Shown here: positions 40,167-50,367 of the stretch, piece by piece
Layout of the letters: the number at the start of each line of letters is the position of its first letter
How positions within the stretch are numbered: position 1 is the first letter of the stretch
NCBI RefSeq assembly: GCF_014638745.1
Contig: NZ_BMFO01000001.1
Location: forward strand, 434,001 to 498,000
DNA length: 64,000 nt
Direction: 5' to 3'
Source: Arenimonas maotaiensis
GTDB lineage: Bacteria > Pseudomonadota > Gammaproteobacteria > Xanthomonadales > Xanthomonadaceae
Made by a program: the position numbers and the translations under genes
Notes under the pieces: model-generated
Told to the model about the DNA's origin: nothing
Databases searched by the model: none
What the model saw: only the letters and a program-made list of their open reading frames with translations

Positions 40167-40204
40167 GAAACGAAAAACGCGCCCTCGGGCTCCTTTTTCG
40201 TTTC
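40167..40204. terminator. Bidirectional terminator between sodB and purK
   Basis: GAAACGAAAAA and TTTTTCGTTTC form a long stem capped by GCCC-TC-GGGC. It touches the purK stop codon and serves both convergent genes. Confidence 0.7.
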
Positions 40205-41342
40205 AGGCCAGGCGGACGATGACCGGCGCGACCTGTGTCTGCCGGCTGAGGGCGGCACCGACGCGCGCCAGGGATTCGGCCAAAGCCTGCGGCGAATCCG
40301 CGCGCAAGGTGGCATGCCCCACTTTACGGCCGGCGCGGGCGCGTTTGCCGTAGTCATGCCAATGGCCGCCGGCCTCCTGCAGCACCGGTTGCGCGTCCGG
40401 CATCGCGCCGATCCAGTTCAGCATGCAACTGGCGCCGAGCGAACGGGTACTGCCGAGCGGCAGGCCGAGCACGGCGCGCAGATGGTTCTGGAACTGCGAG
40501 GTTTCCGCGCCCTCGATGGTCCAATGCCCGGAGTTGTGCACGCGCGGCGCCATCTCGTTGGCCATCAGCCGGCCCTGATGCAGGAACAGCTCGAGCGCGA
40601 ACACACCGACGTAATCGAGTTTTTCCGCGACCTTGCGGGCGTAGGCCACGGCGTCGGCCTCGAACGCGGCGGTGCCGGTGGCCGGCGACAGGCTGGCCGA
40701 CAGCACGCCCTGCTCATGCCAGTTCTCGGTCAGCGCCCAATGGCGGAACTCGCCGTCGCGGCCGCGCACGGCCACTACCGAAATCTCGCGCTCGAACGGC
40801 ACGAACGCCTCCAGGATCAGGCCGACGGTAGCGGCCTGCGCGCCTAGCGCCTGCCAGGCGGCGTCGATGTCGGCATCGGAGCGGATGCGGAACTGGCCCT
40901 TGCCGTCGTAGCCCAGGCGTCGGGTCTTCAGGATGCACGGCGTGCCGAGCTCGGCGATGGCGGCGCGCAGGGCGTCGAAGCCGGTGATGTCGCGGAAGTC
41001 CGGGACGTCGATGTCCAGTTCGCGGAACAAGGTCTTCTCGGCCAGGCGGTCCTGCGACACCGCCAGGGCGTCGGGATTGGGGAACACCGGAATGCGGGCA
41101 TTCAACCAGCGCGCGCTTTCGGCCGGCACGTTCTCGAAGTCGAAGGTGGCGACGTCGACCTTGGCCGCGAACTCGGCCAGGATGGCTTCATCGCGGTAAT
41201 CGCCGACCAGCATCGGCGCGAACTGGCCGGCGCAGGCATCGGTGACGTTGTCCAGCAACAGGAAGCGCAGGCCCAGCGGCGCGCCGGAAAGCGCCATCAT
41301 GCGGGCCAGCTGTCCGCCGCCGAGGATGCCGACCGTGGTCAT
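40203..41342 (-). CDS. purK: N5-carboxyaminoimidazole ribonucleotide synthase
   Basis: A 379-residue ATP-grasp enzyme that joins AIR and bicarbonate to N5-CAIR in purine synthesis. N-terminal [15 protein letters not shown]-grasp loop [10 protein letters not shown], metal-binding ELFL...[17 protein letters not shown]. It overlaps purE by four bases (ATGA), the usual purEK order. Confidence 0.95.
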   Translation of the reverse strand: MTTVGILGGGQLARMMALSGAPLGLRFLLLDNVTDACAGQFAPMLVGDYRDEAILAEFAAKVDVATFDFENVPAESARWLNARIPVFPNPDALAVSQDRLAEKTLFRELDIDVPDFRDITGFDALRAAIAELGTPCILKTRRLGYDGKGQFRIRSDADIDAAWQALGAQAATVGLILEAFVPFEREISVVAVRGRDGEFRHWALTENWHEQGVLSASLSPATGTAAFEADAVAYARKVAEKLDYVGVFALELFLHQGRLMANEMAPRVHNSGHWTIEGAETSQFQNHLRAVLGLPLGSTRSLGASCMLNWIGAMPDAQPVLQEAGGHWHDYGKRARAGRKVGHATLRADSPQALAESLARVGAALSRQTQVAPVIVRLA

Positions 41343-41842
41343 GGCAGACGCGGATCGGGCGCGGCCAGCACGGCGTCGGTCTGTTGCCGACGGAAAGCGG
41401 CGAGCTTGGCGGCCACGTCCGGGAACTCGGCGGCCAGCATGGCGGCCGCGAACAGCGCGGCATTGGCGGCGCCGGCCTGGCCGATGGCGAAGGTGGCGAC
41501 CGGAACGCCGGCCGGCATCTGCACGATCGACAGCAGGGAATCCTGGCCGCTGAGCGCCTTGCTCTGCACCGGAACGCCCAGCACCGGCACGGCGGTCTTG
41601 GCGGCCAGCATGCCCGGCAGATGCGCGGCGCCACCGGCGCCGGCGATGATCGCGCGCAGGCCGCGCGTCTGGGCGTTTTCGGCGTAGGAGAACAGCAGAT
41701 CGGGGGTGCGGTGGGCGGAGACCACCTGCACGTCGTGCGCGATGCCGAACGCTTCGAGGTGCTTCACCGCGTGCTGCATGGTGTCCCAATCGCTGCGGGA
41801 ACCCATCACCACGCCAACCAGTACCGGACTTGAATCAGCCAT
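41339..41842 (-). CDS. purE: N5-CAIR mutase
   Basis: A 167-residue class I PurE that moves the carboxylate of N5-CAIR to give [14 protein letters not shown] at the N-terminus, SAHRTPD near residue 43 with the catalytic histidine, and [11 protein letters not shown] are all present. Translated ahead of and coupled to purK. Confidence 0.96.
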   Translation of the reverse strand: MADSSPVLVGVVMGSRSDWDTMQHAVKHLEAFGIAHDVQVVSAHRTPDLLFSYAENAQTRGLRAIIAGAGGAAHLPGMLAAKTAVPVLGVPVQSKALSGQDSLLSIVQMPAGVPVATFAIGQAGAANAALFAAAMLAAEFPDVAAKLAAFRRQQTDAVLAAPDPRLP

Positions 41843-41901
41843 AGCGCTAACCCCATCTAAAGGCGTATTCTATGCGCTTATCGCTGAAACTTCCACGGCC
41901 C

Positions 41902-42168
41902 ATGGACAAAAAACTGCTCGACATCCTGTGCTGCCCCGCCAGCAAACAGCCGCTGCTCATACTGCCCGCCGACGCCCTGAAACGGCTCAACGCCGCGGTC
42001 GCGGCCGGCGCCGTGGCCGATGTCGATGGCCGCACGGTGAGCGCGCCCTATGCCGAGGCCCTGATCACCGCCGACGGCAAGCTGATCTACCGCATCGACG
42101 ACGGCATTCCGGTGCTGTTGGCCGACGAAGCCGTCGCCGCCACCGCGATCGACGGCCGCGATGCCTGA
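41902..42168 (+). CDS. Trm112/YcaR-family small protein
   Basis: An 88-residue protein starting MDKKLLDILCCPASKQPL and including a YRIDDGIPVLL strand, the Trm112/YcaR fold. The usual four-cysteine zinc site is reduced to the CC of LLDILCCP. It is often found near lipid A or capsule genes elsewhere; here it overlaps nadC by eight bases. A start at 41872 would add ten residues; 41902 matches the family. Confidence 0.8.
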   Translation: MDKKLLDILCCPASKQPLLILPADALKRLNAAVAAGAVADVDGRTVSAPYAEALITADGKLIYRIDDGIPVLLADEAVAATAIDGRDA

Positions 42169-43018
42169 TATGCGCGGCGTTCCCGCGCCGCCGCAGGCGG
42201 TGGTCGAGGCCGATGCCGCACGCAGCCTGGCCGAGGACATCCAAGGCGGCGACGTCACCGCCGAACTGCTCGAGGACGCCATCGAATCCGGCTATGTCGT
42301 CGCCAAGGAAGCCGCGTGGGTCTGCGGCCGGCCGTGGTTCGACGCCTGTTTCCGGCAACTGGACCCGGATGTCGAACTGCATTGGCTGGTCGCCGAAGGC
42401 GACGAGGTCGCCGCCGGCACGGTGCTGGTCCGCTTCCGCGGCCGCGTGCGCGCCTTGGTCGGCGCCGAGCGCAGCGCGCTGAACTTCCTGCAGACCCTAT
42501 CGGCCACCGCCACCCAGACCGCGGCCTATGCCAAAGCCCTGGCCGGCACCGGCACGCGCGTACTCGACACCCGCAAGACCCTGCCCGGCCTGCGCCAGGC
42601 CCAGAAATACGCGGTGCGCGTCGGCGGCGGCATCAATCACCGCATGGGCCTGTTCGATGCGGTCATGCTCAAGGAAAACCACATCCATGCCGCCGGCTCC
42701 ATCGCCGCGGCGGTTGCCGAGTCGCGTAGCCGGCATCCGGACATCCCGGTCATCGTCGAGGTCGAAACGCTCGACGAGCTGCGCGAGGCGCTGGCCACCG
42801 ACTGCACCCGCATCCTCATCGACGACTTCAGCGATGCCGACATGCATGAGGCGGTGCGCCTGGCCGGCGGCCGCAAGCCGCTGGAGGTTTCCGGCGGCGT
42901 CACATGGGAGCGGCTGGCCGCCATCGCCGCGGCCGGCGTCGATTTCGTCTCGGTCGGCGCGCTGACCAAACACATCCGCGCCGTCGATTTCTCGATGCGT
43001 CTGGGCGACCCGCCGTGA
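42161..43018 (+). CDS. nadC: Quinolinate phosphoribosyltransferase
   Basis: A 285-residue enzyme that turns quinolinate and PRPP into nicotinate mononucleotide, in NAD synthesis. Motifs: EDIQGGDVTAEL near the start, RSALNFLQTLSATAT, DTRKTLPGLRQAQKYAVRVGG and MLKENHI in the alpha/beta barrel with substrate-binding Arg/Lys/His, and SGGVTWERL at the end. Both neighbours overlap it by a few bases. Confidence 0.95.
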   Translation: MPDMRGVPAPPQAVVEADAARSLAEDIQGGDVTAELLEDAIESGYVVAKEAAWVCGRPWFDACFRQLDPDVELHWLVAEGDEVAAGTVLVRFRGRVRALVGAERSALNFLQTLSATATQTAAYAKALAGTGTRVLDTRKTLPGLRQAQKYAVRVGGGINHRMGLFDAVMLKENHIHAAGSIAAAVAESRSRHPDIPVIVEVETLDELREALATDCTRILIDDFSDADMHEAVRLAGGRKPLEVSGGVTWERLAAIAAAGVDFVSVGALTKHIRAVDFSMRLGDPP

Positions 43019-43335
43019 ATGCGGTCTGGTTCATCCTGCTGGCGTTTCCGCTGTGGGCGTTCTGGTCGGCGGGACGCGCCGCGGCCGAAGAGGCCGCGCG
43101 CTTCAGCCGGCAGCTGTGCATCCGCGCCGGCGTGCAGTGGCTGGATGACAGCGTGCACCAAGTGCGTCTCGGCATCACGCGCGAATCCGGCCGTCTGCGC
43201 TGGCGCCGGACCTACCGGTTCGAATACTCGCACGACGGCCACGACCGTTACGCCGGCAGCGTAACCCTGCTCGGCGACCGCGCGGTGAGCTGGAGCGAAC
43301 CGGTGGCGCGCACGGCGCCGGACCGGCTTATTTGA
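43015..43335 (+). CDS. DUF3301 family protein with one membrane segment
   Basis: A 106-residue protein with an N-terminal hydrophobic segment (NAVWFILLAFPLWAFWSAGR) and a small soluble part matching the DUF3301 pattern (AARFSRQLCIRAGVQWLDDSV). The start is GTG 43015, overlapping the nadC stop as GTGA. Function unknown. Its end overlaps the convergent sspB gene by eight bases. Confidence 0.78.
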   Translation: MNAVWFILLAFPLWAFWSAGRAAAEEAARFSRQLCIRAGVQWLDDSVHQVRLGITRESGRLRWRRTYRFEYSHDGHDRYAGSVTLLGDRAVSWSEPVARTAPDRLI

Positions 43336-43780
43336 CGATGCGCAGATGCCCGCCCTTCGGGGGCGGCGGCGTCCGGTCATCACCGGCCTCTTCCGCCTCG
43401 GCATCGGCGGCGGCCTGCTCGGCCGAAACCGCATCGACGTCTTCCGACGCGCCCTCGTCCGGCGGCAACATCATGCCCTGCCCGGTTTCATGGGCGTAAA
43501 TGGCGATCACCGCCGCCACCGGCACGTACAGGAATTGGCTGACGCCGCCGAAGCGGGCCTTGAAGCTCAGGCCGTCGTTGCCCAGATCCAGGGCCTCGAC
43601 CGCGCGCATGGCGATGTTCAGCACCACCTTGCCGTCCTTGACCGCCGAAGCCGGAACCTGCACGTCCGGTTGCCGGGCGTCGACCAGGATGTAGGGCGTC
43701 AGGTCGTTGTCGTTGATCCACTCGTACAGCGCCCGCAGCAGGTACGGACGGTTGGAGCTCATGCGCGGCGCGTCGGCCAT
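43328..43780 (-). CDS. sspB: ClpXP specificity-enhancing factor SspB
   Basis: A 150-residue adaptor that delivers ssrA-tagged proteins to ClpXP. The folded domain (RPYLLRALYEWINDN... to about residue 105) has ARFGGVSQ and VPVAAVIAIYAHETGQGM; then an acidic flexible tail and the ClpX-binding end GGHLRIVK. The start is taken as ATG 43780, which overlaps the sspA stop as TGATG. Confidence 0.92.
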   Translation of the reverse strand: MADAPRMSSNRPYLLRALYEWINDNDLTPYILVDARQPDVQVPASAVKDGKVVLNIAMRAVEALDLGNDGLSFKARFGGVSQFLYVPVAAVIAIYAHETGQGMMLPPDEGASEDVDAVSAEQAAADAEAEEAGDDRTPPPPKGGHLRIVK

Positions 43781-44418
43781 CAGCTGAACGCCATGTCGCG
43801 CAGGGCCTTTTCCTCGGCGGTCATGCTGCGGGTGAAGGCCGGATTGCGGAAGATGCGCAGGCCGTAGTCCTCGACGCATTTGGCGTCCTTCGGCAGCACC
43901 ACGCCGAGCGCCGGCAGGCGCCAGATGATGGGGGTGATGGCGCAGTCGACCAGACTCATGTCGTTGCCGAAGAAGAACCGGTTGCCCTTGAAGAACGGCA
44001 GCGACTCGAGGATGAGTTCGCGCAGGCGCTTGCGCGCGGGCTCGACGCCCTTGCCGCCGGCCATGATGGCCTGCACCTGCGGCACCCAGTCCTGCTCGAC
44101 CTGGCGCACGGCGATGCGGTGCATGGCGCGGAAGATCGGTTCGGCCGGCATCAGCGCCGGGTGCGGGTAGCGCTCGTCCAGGTATTCGGCGATGACGTTG
44201 GAGATGTAGATGGCGTTGTCGCGCTCGACCAGGGTCGGCACCGAATGGTAATGCGGCGCCAACAGCAGCAGGTCTTCGGGCGGATTGGCGGTATCGACGG
44301 GAATCAGGTCGTAGGTCAGGCCCTTGGCGGCCATCACCATCCGGACTTTATGGCAGACCACGCAGTTTTTCGCGGAATAAAGGGTCAGGGTATTGCGGGA
44401 GCGCGGCGCTGTTGCCAT
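43780..44418 (-). CDS. sspA: Stringent starvation protein A
   Basis: A 212-residue protein of the glutathione S-transferase fold that binds RNA polymerase during starvation and acid stress. Thioredoxin-like N-domain (LTLYSAKNCVVCHKVRMVM, SVPTLVERDNAIYIS) and an all-helical C-domain. It is not an active GST. Translated just ahead of sspB, the conserved pair. Confidence 0.93.
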   Translation of the reverse strand: MATAPRSRNTLTLYSAKNCVVCHKVRMVMAAKGLTYDLIPVDTANPPEDLLLLAPHYHSVPTLVERDNAIYISNVIAEYLDERYPHPALMPAEPIFRAMHRIAVRQVEQDWVPQVQAIMAGGKGVEPARKRLRELILESLPFFKGNRFFFGNDMSLVDCAITPIIWRLPALGVVLPKDAKCVEDYGLRIFRNPAFTRSMTAEEKALRDMAFS

Positions 44419-44504
44419 TCCATTGTACCTATCGAAGTCGAGGGTGATTTGCGTCCATTCATCTTAAAATCGCCAATTTCACCGCATTTTGCAATGCCTG
44501 GCAT

Positions 44505-44532
44505 GAAAAAAGGCCGCTTGCGCGGCCTTTTT
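44505..44532. terminator. Terminator after petABC
   Basis: AAAAAAGGCCGC and GCGGCCTTTTTT form a 12-bp stem with a four-base loop, 18 bases beyond the cytochrome c1 stop codon, with T-runs on both strands. Confidence 0.85.
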
Positions 44533-44549
44533 CCTGCGATTCCAACGAC

Positions 44550-45332
44550 TTAGTGGATATCGCGCCAGTATTCCTTGTTCAGGAAGTAGGCCAACAGGGT
44601 GAACAGGGCCAGGAACAGCACGGCCCAGACGCCGATCGACTCGCGCTTGGCGGCCGACGGCTCGCCGACATAGGCCAGGAACGCGGTGATGTCGCGGGCG
44701 ACCTGGTCGTACTCTTCGGCGCTGAGGCTGCCTTTCTTGTGCTCGGGGATGCTGAAGCCGGTCAGGCACTGGCCGTTGACTTCCCCCTTCGGGCAATGGC
44801 CGCCTTCGGGCTTGGCTTCGGTCAGCGGATGTTGGCTGCCCTGCAGTTCCCACAGCACATGCGGCATCGAGGCGTTCGGGAACACCGTGTTGTTCCAGCC
44901 CATCGGACGCGATTCGTCGACGTAGAAGGACTTCAGGTAGTTGTACACCCAGTCGGCGCCCTCGGCCTTGCGGCGGGCGATCAGGCTGAGATCCGGCGGC
45001 GCTTTGCCCAACCAGGCGGTAGCCTGGACCGGGTCGAGGCCGGTATTCATCGCCTCGCCGAACTTGGCGCCTTCCGGCATCAGGTACTTGGTCACCTGCT
45101 CATCGGTCAGGCCGAGGTCCTCGGCCATGCGCGAGTAGCGCTGGTAGCCCAGCGAATGGCAGGAGGCGCAGTAGTTCATGTACAGGGCCGCACCGCGCTG
45201 CAGGGACCCCTTGTTGCCGAGGTCGACCTGGGCCGACTCCATTTCGATGCCGGCACCGGCGGCCGAAACGGAACCCGAAATCAGGACGGCGGCGGCCATC
45301 AGACCGCGGAAAAACGAAACAGGCTTAGTCAT
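44550..45332 (-). CDS. petC: Cytochrome c1 of the bc1 complex
   Basis: A 260-residue membrane cytochrome. Signal/anchor region 1-25, heme c motif C55ASCH59, a methionine region later (MGWNNTVFPNASMPHV), and one C-terminal membrane span (IGVWAVLFLALFTLLAYFL). It passes electrons from the Rieske protein to soluble cytochrome c. It overlaps petB by eight bases. Confidence 0.95.
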   Translation of the reverse strand: MTKPVSFFRGLMAAAVLISGSVSAAGAGIEMESAQVDLGNKGSLQRGAALYMNYCASCHSLGYQRYSRMAEDLGLTDEQVTKYLMPEGAKFGEAMNTGLDPVQATAWLGKAPPDLSLIARRKAEGADWVYNYLKSFYVDESRPMGWNNTVFPNASMPHVLWELQGSQHPLTEAKPEGGHCPKGEVNGQCLTGFSIPEHKKGSLSAEEYDQVARDITAFLAYVGEPSAAKRESIGVWAVLFLALFTLLAYFLNKEYWRDIH

Positions 45333-46566
45333 GGTCGGGGATCCGGGCTGGCACGTCTTTGGTCTGGCCCATGGCCGACCAAATTGGCATGGTAAGGAAG
45401 AAGGCGAAGTAGAACACGGTCAGGATGCGCGCGGTCCAGGTCTGGGCCGGGCTGCCGGCCTGCATGCCGAGGTAGGCCAGCACCACGAAGGCGACGGCGA
45501 ACAGGGCGATCAGCACCTTGTGCAGCGTCGGACGGTAGCGGATGGACTTGACCTTGCAGCGGTCGAACCAGGGCAGACCGAACAGGATGATCACCGCGCC
45601 GCCCATGGTCATCACGCCGAACAGCTTGTCGGGCACCGCGCGCAGCATGGCGTAGAACGGGGTGAAGTACCAGACCGGCTTGATGTGCGCCGGGGTCACC
45701 AGCGGGTCGGCCGGGATGAAGTTGTCGTACTCCAGGAACAGGCCGCCGAAGGTCGGCACGAAGAACAGGATGAAGGCGGCGATGGTCAGGAAGAAGCCGA
45801 TGCCGAACAGGTCGTGCACGGTGTAGTACGGGTGGAACGGGATGCCGTCCAGCGGCTTGCCGTTGTCGCCCTTCACCTTCTTGATGTCGATGCCTTCCGG
45901 GTTGTTCGAGCCCACTTCGTGCAGGGCGCCCAGGTGCAGCACCACCAGCAGCAGGATGACCAGCGGCAGCGCGATCACGTGCAGGGCGAAGAAGCGGTTC
46001 AGGGTGGCGTCGGAGACCAGGTAGTCGCCGCGGATCCACTCGGTCAGCTCGGGGCCGATCACCGGCACCGCGCCGAACAGGTTGATGATCACCTGCGCAC
46101 CCCAGTACGACATCTGGCCCCAGGGCAGCACGTAGCCGAGGAAAGCTTCGGCCATCAGCACGAGGAAGATCAGCATGCCGAGGATCCAGACCAGCTCGCG
46201 CGGCTTCTGGTACGAGCCGTAGATCAGGCCGCGGAACATGTGCAGGTACACCACCACGAAGAACAGCGAGGCGCCGGTCGAGTGCATGTAGCGGATGATC
46301 CAGCCGCCGGCGACGTCGCGCATGATGTACTCGACCGAGGCGAAAGCCTCCATCGCGCTCGGCTTGTAGTGCATGGTCAGGAAGATGCCGGTGACGATCT
46401 GGTTGACCAGCACCACCATGGCCAGCACGCCGAAGTAGTACAGGAAGTTGAAGTTCTTCGGCGCGTAGTACTCCGTCATGTGCTTCTTGTAGAACGGCAG
46501 GAAGCCCGGCGCGCGCTGGTTGAACCAGTCGGTGGCGTTGTTAACGACGCGTTCGATGGCGTTCAT
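45325..46566 (-). CDS. petB: Cytochrome b of the bc1 complex
   Basis: A 413-residue cytochrome b with eight spans. Heme-ligand histidines occur in ILTMHYKPS/RYMHSTGASLFF and FALHVIALP/VVLHLGALHEV. The Qo-site loop reads PVIGPELTEWIRG. Start and petA stop overlap as TGATG. Confidence 0.95.
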   Translation of the reverse strand: MNAIERVVNNATDWFNQRAPGFLPFYKKHMTEYYAPKNFNFLYYFGVLAMVVLVNQIVTGIFLTMHYKPSAMEAFASVEYIMRDVAGGWIIRYMHSTGASLFFVVVYLHMFRGLIYGSYQKPRELVWILGMLIFLVLMAEAFLGYVLPWGQMSYWGAQVIINLFGAVPVIGPELTEWIRGDYLVSDATLNRFFALHVIALPLVILLLVVLHLGALHEVGSNNPEGIDIKKVKGDNGKPLDGIPFHPYYTVHDLFGIGFFLTIAAFILFFVPTFGGLFLEYDNFIPADPLVTPAHIKPVWYFTPFYAMLRAVPDKLFGVMTMGGAVIILFGLPWFDRCKVKSIRYRPTLHKVLIALFAVAFVVLAYLGMQAGSPAQTWTARILTVFYFAFFLTMPIWSAMGQTKDVPARIPDHD

Positions 46567-47177
46567 CAGGCGGCTCCTTCAGGGGCGACGCCGATCACGA
46601 CGGTGTTGTCGTCGGCGAAATGGTACGGGGGCACTTCCAGGTTGGACGGCGCCGGGACGCCCTGGTAGACGCGGCCGGCCAGGTCGAAGCGCGATTGGTG
46701 GCAGGGGCAGTAGAAGCCGCCCTTCCATTCGGCGTCGAACGGCTGCGGCAGCATCTCCGGCACGAAGGTCGGCGAGCAGCCCAAGTGGGTGCAGATGCCG
46801 ACGATGACGGCGATGTTTTCCTTGCCCTTGATGGTGCGGGCCTCGTTCTTGGCGAAGGCCGGGGTCTGGTCGGGATTGTCCGATTTCGGGTCGCGCAGAC
46901 TGCCGTCGAGCGACGGCAGGGCCGCCAGCTGCTCGGGGGTGCGCTTGAATACCCAGACCGGCTTGCCGCGCCACTGCTGGATGATGCGCATGCCCGGCTC
47001 GTTGTCGATCTTGGCGATGTTGACGCTGACCGGGGCGCCGGCGGTCTGCGCGCGGGCCGAGGGTTTGAAGGACGTGATGAACGGAACGGCGGCGAAGCCC
47101 GCTCCGATGGCGCCGACCGCGGCGGTGGTGGCGGTCAGGAACCGGCGGCGGCCGGTGTTAACTTCATGGTTAGCCAT
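46566..47177 (-). CDS. petA: Rieske iron-sulfur protein of the bc1 complex
   Basis: A 203-residue protein. A twin-arginine-type N-terminus (TGRRRFLTATTAAVGAIG) serves as signal anchor; the [2Fe-2S] cluster ligands are in CTHLGC and CPCHQSRFD. GGAGAG lies upstream of ATG 47177; the longer frame has no such site. First gene of petABC. Confidence 0.95.
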   Translation of the reverse strand: MANHEVNTGRRRFLTATTAAVGAIGAGFAAVPFITSFKPSARAQTAGAPVSVNIAKIDNEPGMRIIQQWRGKPVWVFKRTPEQLAALPSLDGSLRDPKSDNPDQTPAFAKNEARTIKGKENIAVIVGICTHLGCSPTFVPEMLPQPFDAEWKGGFYCPCHQSRFDLAGRVYQGVPAPSNLEVPPYHFADDNTVVIGVAPEGAA

Positions 47178-47237
47178 TCGGCTCTCCAACACAGTGAAAT
47201 GAAAGGGCCCTCCGGACGGTTCCGGAGATAACGCCGT

Positions 47238-47267
47238 ATTGTAATGGATTAAGCCCCCGTTAAACAA
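47238..47267 (-). promoter_or_regulatory. Possible promoter of petABC
   Basis: TTGTTT (47267-47262) and TACAAT (47243-47238) are 18 bases apart. The -35 overlaps a small hairpin (CCCGTT/AACGGG, 47256-47271) that may end the upstream transglycosylase transcript. Confidence 0.4.
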
Positions 47268-47285
47268 CGGGCAGGCCGGGGCCGC

Positions 47286-48134
47286 TCAACCGGACTTCAG
47301 GGCCTTGCGGTAGCGCTCCGCCAACTGCCCCACCCGGGCCACGTATTGCCGGGTTTCCCGGTACGGCGGCACGCCCTTGTAGCGGTCCACGGCGCCTTCA
47401 CCGGCGTTGTAGCCGGCGGCGGCCATGGTCAGGTCGCCGTTGTAGCGCTTCAACAGCCACGCCAGGTACTTCACCCCGCCCTCGATGTTCTGGGCCGGAT
47501 CGAAGGCGTCGCGGACCCCGAACCGGCGCGCGGTGGCCGGAATCAGCTGCATCAGGCCTTGGGCGTTTTTGGGCGAGACCACATGCGGCCGGAACGCCGA
47601 CTCGGCGTGGATGATGGCGCGCACGATGGCTTCATCGACCCCGTGCCGCTGCGCGGCCGCCTGCACCTCGCCGCGGAAAGCCTGCAGGTTCAGGCGCACA
47701 TTGCCGAAATCGACGTTCGGCGCGGCGCCGCAGGCATAACAGCCGGGAATCGAGAAGATCGGGTAACTGGTGCGCTTGACCTGGATGTTGGCGACCCCTG
47801 ACGGCCGGCGGTTGGCGAAATGGCGTACGCCGTCGCGGTCCAACCAGACATACGTAGTGGAGTGGCCCATGCGCAGGAACTTCGGCTCGGCCGGCGCTTT
47901 GGCCGCAGCCGGCAAGGCGGTCGGCGTGACCGATGGCGGCGCAACTCCCGCCTCCGGAGCGACGGGAGCCGGAGCGGCGGTGGCAAATTGCGCCACCACC
48001 TTGCATTGATGTCCCTTCAGGCGGGTCTCGACGAAATGCACGTCGCCGGCACGATCCACGCAACGGTACACCGTGCCGGCCCAGGCAACGGGCGCGGCCA
48101 GCGACAGCAGCAGGACGGAAAACGCGTGACGCAT
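47286..48134 (-). CDS. Periplasmic lytic transglycosylase with DUF4124 domain
   Basis: A 282-residue protein. Signal peptide 1-19 (ends AWA-GT), a DUF4124-like segment (VYRCVDRAGDVHFVET), a proline/alanine-rich linker (~50-85), and a C-terminal SLT domain with catalytic Glu178 in IIHAESAFRPHVVSPKNAQG and MQLIPATA. It cleaves peptidoglycan. A CGSH-like cysteine pair CYAC lies before the domain. ATG 48134 is chosen because the signal peptide begins there. Confidence 0.85.
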   Translation of the reverse strand: MRHAFSVLLLSLAAPVAWAGTVYRCVDRAGDVHFVETRLKGHQCKVVAQFATAAPAPVAPEAGVAPPSVTPTALPAAAKAPAEPKFLRMGHSTTYVWLDRDGVRHFANRRPSGVANIQVKRTSYPIFSIPGCYACGAAPNVDFGNVRLNLQAFRGEVQAAAQRHGVDEAIVRAIIHAESAFRPHVVSPKNAQGLMQLIPATARRFGVRDAFDPAQNIEGGVKYLAWLLKRYNGDLTMAAAGYNAGEGAVDRYKGVPPYRETRQYVARVGQLAERYRKALKSG

Positions 48135-48185
48135 GGGAAGCGGCCCGGAAACGGAGGGAATCCGAGCCGAATTTACCACAGCGCG

Positions 48186-48857
48186 CTACAGGCTGAACAC
48201 CACTTCCACCAAGGCCTCGCCGCCGACCGGCTGGCCCTGCACCAGGCCCGGATTGATCTTCCACTTCTTGACGCCGGCCAAGGCCGCGCGGTCGAGATCA
48301 GTGTTACGGCTGCTGCGGTGGATGCGGGTGTCGGTGACCGTGCCGCTGGCGTCATAGCGCGCCGCGACCCACACGCTGCCGGTAACCAAGGCGCGCAAGG
48401 CCGCCGGCGGATAGCGGATCGGATACTGCGCGCGGGTGCTGGCGTCGACGTCGCCGCCGGCTACGGTCTCGAACGAATCACTGACCGTGCCCTGCCCGCC
48501 GGACACCTGGGTATCCAGCGGTCCGGGTTCGGCGGTGGTGGCCTCGCCGGCCGGAACCGTATCGACCTGCGGCTTGGCGGGAATCGAAGGCGGCACCGTG
48601 CTGCGCGGCAGCGCCGGCGGCGGCGTCAACGGCCGCAACACCGCTGGTTCGGGCGGCTTCGGCGGATCGGGCACGGTGAAGGTGATTTCGGTACGGGTTT
48701 CGGCGGCATCCAGCCAATCCGGCAGCGACACCGGCATCAACAGGAAACCGAAGGCGACGAGATGGATGCTGACCGTGGCGCTGATGGCCGCGATGCGCGG
48801 CAGACTCAGGCTTTCCCAAACGGCGACGGACGGGGACGTACGGGCGGTGACCGACAT
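48186..48857 (-). CDS. tonB: TonB-family energy transducer
   Basis: A 223-residue protein: one N-terminal membrane segment (about 22-45), a proline-rich periplasmic stretch ([24 protein letters not shown]), and a C-terminal TonB domain ([26 protein letters not shown] to the end). It powers TonB-dependent receptors, several of which are in this window. GGAGGAGT before the start is a strong site. No exbB/exbD lies beside it. Confidence 0.88.
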   Translation of the reverse strand: MSVTARTSPSVAVWESLSLPRIAAISATVSIHLVAFGFLLMPVSLPDWLDAAETRTEITFTVPDPPKPPEPAVLRPLTPPPALPRSTVPPSIPAKPQVDTVPAGEATTAEPGPLDTQVSGGQGTVSDSFETVAGGDVDASTRAQYPIRYPPAALRALVTGSVWVAARYDASGTVTDTRIHRSSRNTDLDRAALAGVKKWKINPGLVQGQPVGGEALVEVVFSL

Positions 48858-49020
48858 GACTCCTCCTAGCGTGGTTGGACGCACCTCCATCCTTGCGCGC
48901 ACACCAGCGCAACGCCAGCCCCCGGCGGCATTCGGTTTAGCGGCGATTCACGCGCCGCGCCGGCGCCGCCTGCGGCAAACATTGTTACAATGGCCGCCCC
49001 TCCCGACCGGAATAAGCGCC

Positions 49021-50367
49021 ATGACCGGGAAATCCCCCGCCAAGAAGCTGTACATCAAAACCCACGGCTGCCAGATGAACGAGTACGACTCGGACAAGAT
49101 GGCCGACGTGCTCAACGCCGGCCACGGCCTGGAACTGACCCAGGACGAAACCGAAGCCGACGTCATCCTGATCAACACCTGCTCGATTCGCGAGAAGGCG
49201 CAGGAGAAGGTGTTCTCGCAGCTCGGCCGTTGGCGGCTGCTGAAGGAAAAGAACCCCAACCTGGTCATCGGCGTCGGCGGCTGCGTGGCCTCGCAGGAAG
49301 GCGAGGCCATCCTCAAGCGCGCACCGTTCGTCGACCTGGTGTTCGGTCCGCAGACCCTGCACCGCCTGCCCGAGATGATCGACGCCAAGCGCGGCAGCGG
49401 CCAGGCCCAGGTCGACATCCGCTTCCCCGAGATCGAGAAGTTCGACCACCTGCCGGCGCCGCGCGCCGAAGGCCCGACCGCATTCGTCTCGATCATGGAA
49501 GGCTGCTCGAAATACTGCAGCTTCTGCGTGGTGCCCTACACCCGCGGCGAGGAAGTGTCCCGGCCGTTCGACGACGTGCTGCTGGAAGTGGCGCAATTGG
49601 CGGCCCAGGGTGTGCGCGAGGTCAACCTGCTCGGCCAGAACGTCAACGCCTACCGCGGCGCCATCGACGGCAGCGACGAGAGCGCCGACCTGGCGCTGCT
49701 GATCCGTGCCATCGCCGAGATCGAGGGCATCGGCCGCATCCGCTATACCACCTCGCATCCATTGGAGTTCTCGGATTCGCTGATCGAGGCGCACCGCGAT
49801 GTGCCCAAGCTGGCGGCGTTCCTGCACCTGCCGGTGCAGTCCGGCTCGGACCGCATCCTGTCGGCGATGAAGCGCAACCACACCGCGCTCGAGTATAAGG
49901 CCAAAATCCGCAAGCTGAAGGCCGCCAAGCCCGGCATCGTGATCAGCTCCGATTTCATCGTCGGTTTCCCGGGCGAGACCGAGAAGGACTTCGAGGCCAC
50001 GCTCAAGCTGGTCGAGGACGTCGGGTTCGACCAGAGCTTCTCCTTCATCTACTCCCGCCGGCCGGGCACACCGGCCGCCAACCTGGCCGACGACGTGCCG
50101 GAAGCGGTGAAGGGCGAGCGCCTGCGCCGCCTGCAGGACCTGATCAACCGGCAGGCCTACGCCATCTCCGACGCCATGGTCGGCAGCGTGCAGCGCGTGC
50201 TGGTGGAACGCCCGAGCACGCGCAACGCCGAGGAACTGACCGGCCGCACCGAAAACATGCGCTACGTGAACTTCCCGGGCAACCCGCGCCTGATCGGCCA
50301 GTTCGTCGACGTGCGCATCACCGAAGTGCGCACCAACACCCTGCGCGGCGAGGTGGTGACGGCATGA
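49021..50367 (+). CDS. miaB: tRNA-2-methylthio-N6-dimethylallyladenosine synthase
   Basis: A 448-residue radical-SAM methylthiotransferase that modifies A37 of tRNAs reading U-starting codons. The N-terminal cluster cysteines are in [22 protein letters not shown] and GGCVASQEG; the radical-SAM cluster is Cys162, Cys166 and Cys169 (CSKYCSFC); a TRAM domain ends the protein. First gene of miaB-ybeY. Confidence 0.95.
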   Translation: MTGKSPAKKLYIKTHGCQMNEYDSDKMADVLNAGHGLELTQDETEADVILINTCSIREKAQEKVFSQLGRWRLLKEKNPNLVIGVGGCVASQEGEAILKRAPFVDLVFGPQTLHRLPEMIDAKRGSGQAQVDIRFPEIEKFDHLPAPRAEGPTAFVSIMEGCSKYCSFCVVPYTRGEEVSRPFDDVLLEVAQLAAQGVREVNLLGQNVNAYRGAIDGSDESADLALLIRAIAEIEGIGRIRYTTSHPLEFSDSLIEAHRDVPKLAAFLHLPVQSGSDRILSAMKRNHTALEYKAKIRKLKAAKPGIVISSDFIVGFPGETEKDFEATLKLVEDVGFDQSFSFIYSRRPGTPAANLADDVPEAVKGERLRRLQDLINRQAYAISDAMVGSVQRVLVERPSTRNAEELTGRTENMRYVNFPGNPRLIGQFVDVRITEVRTNTLRGEVVTA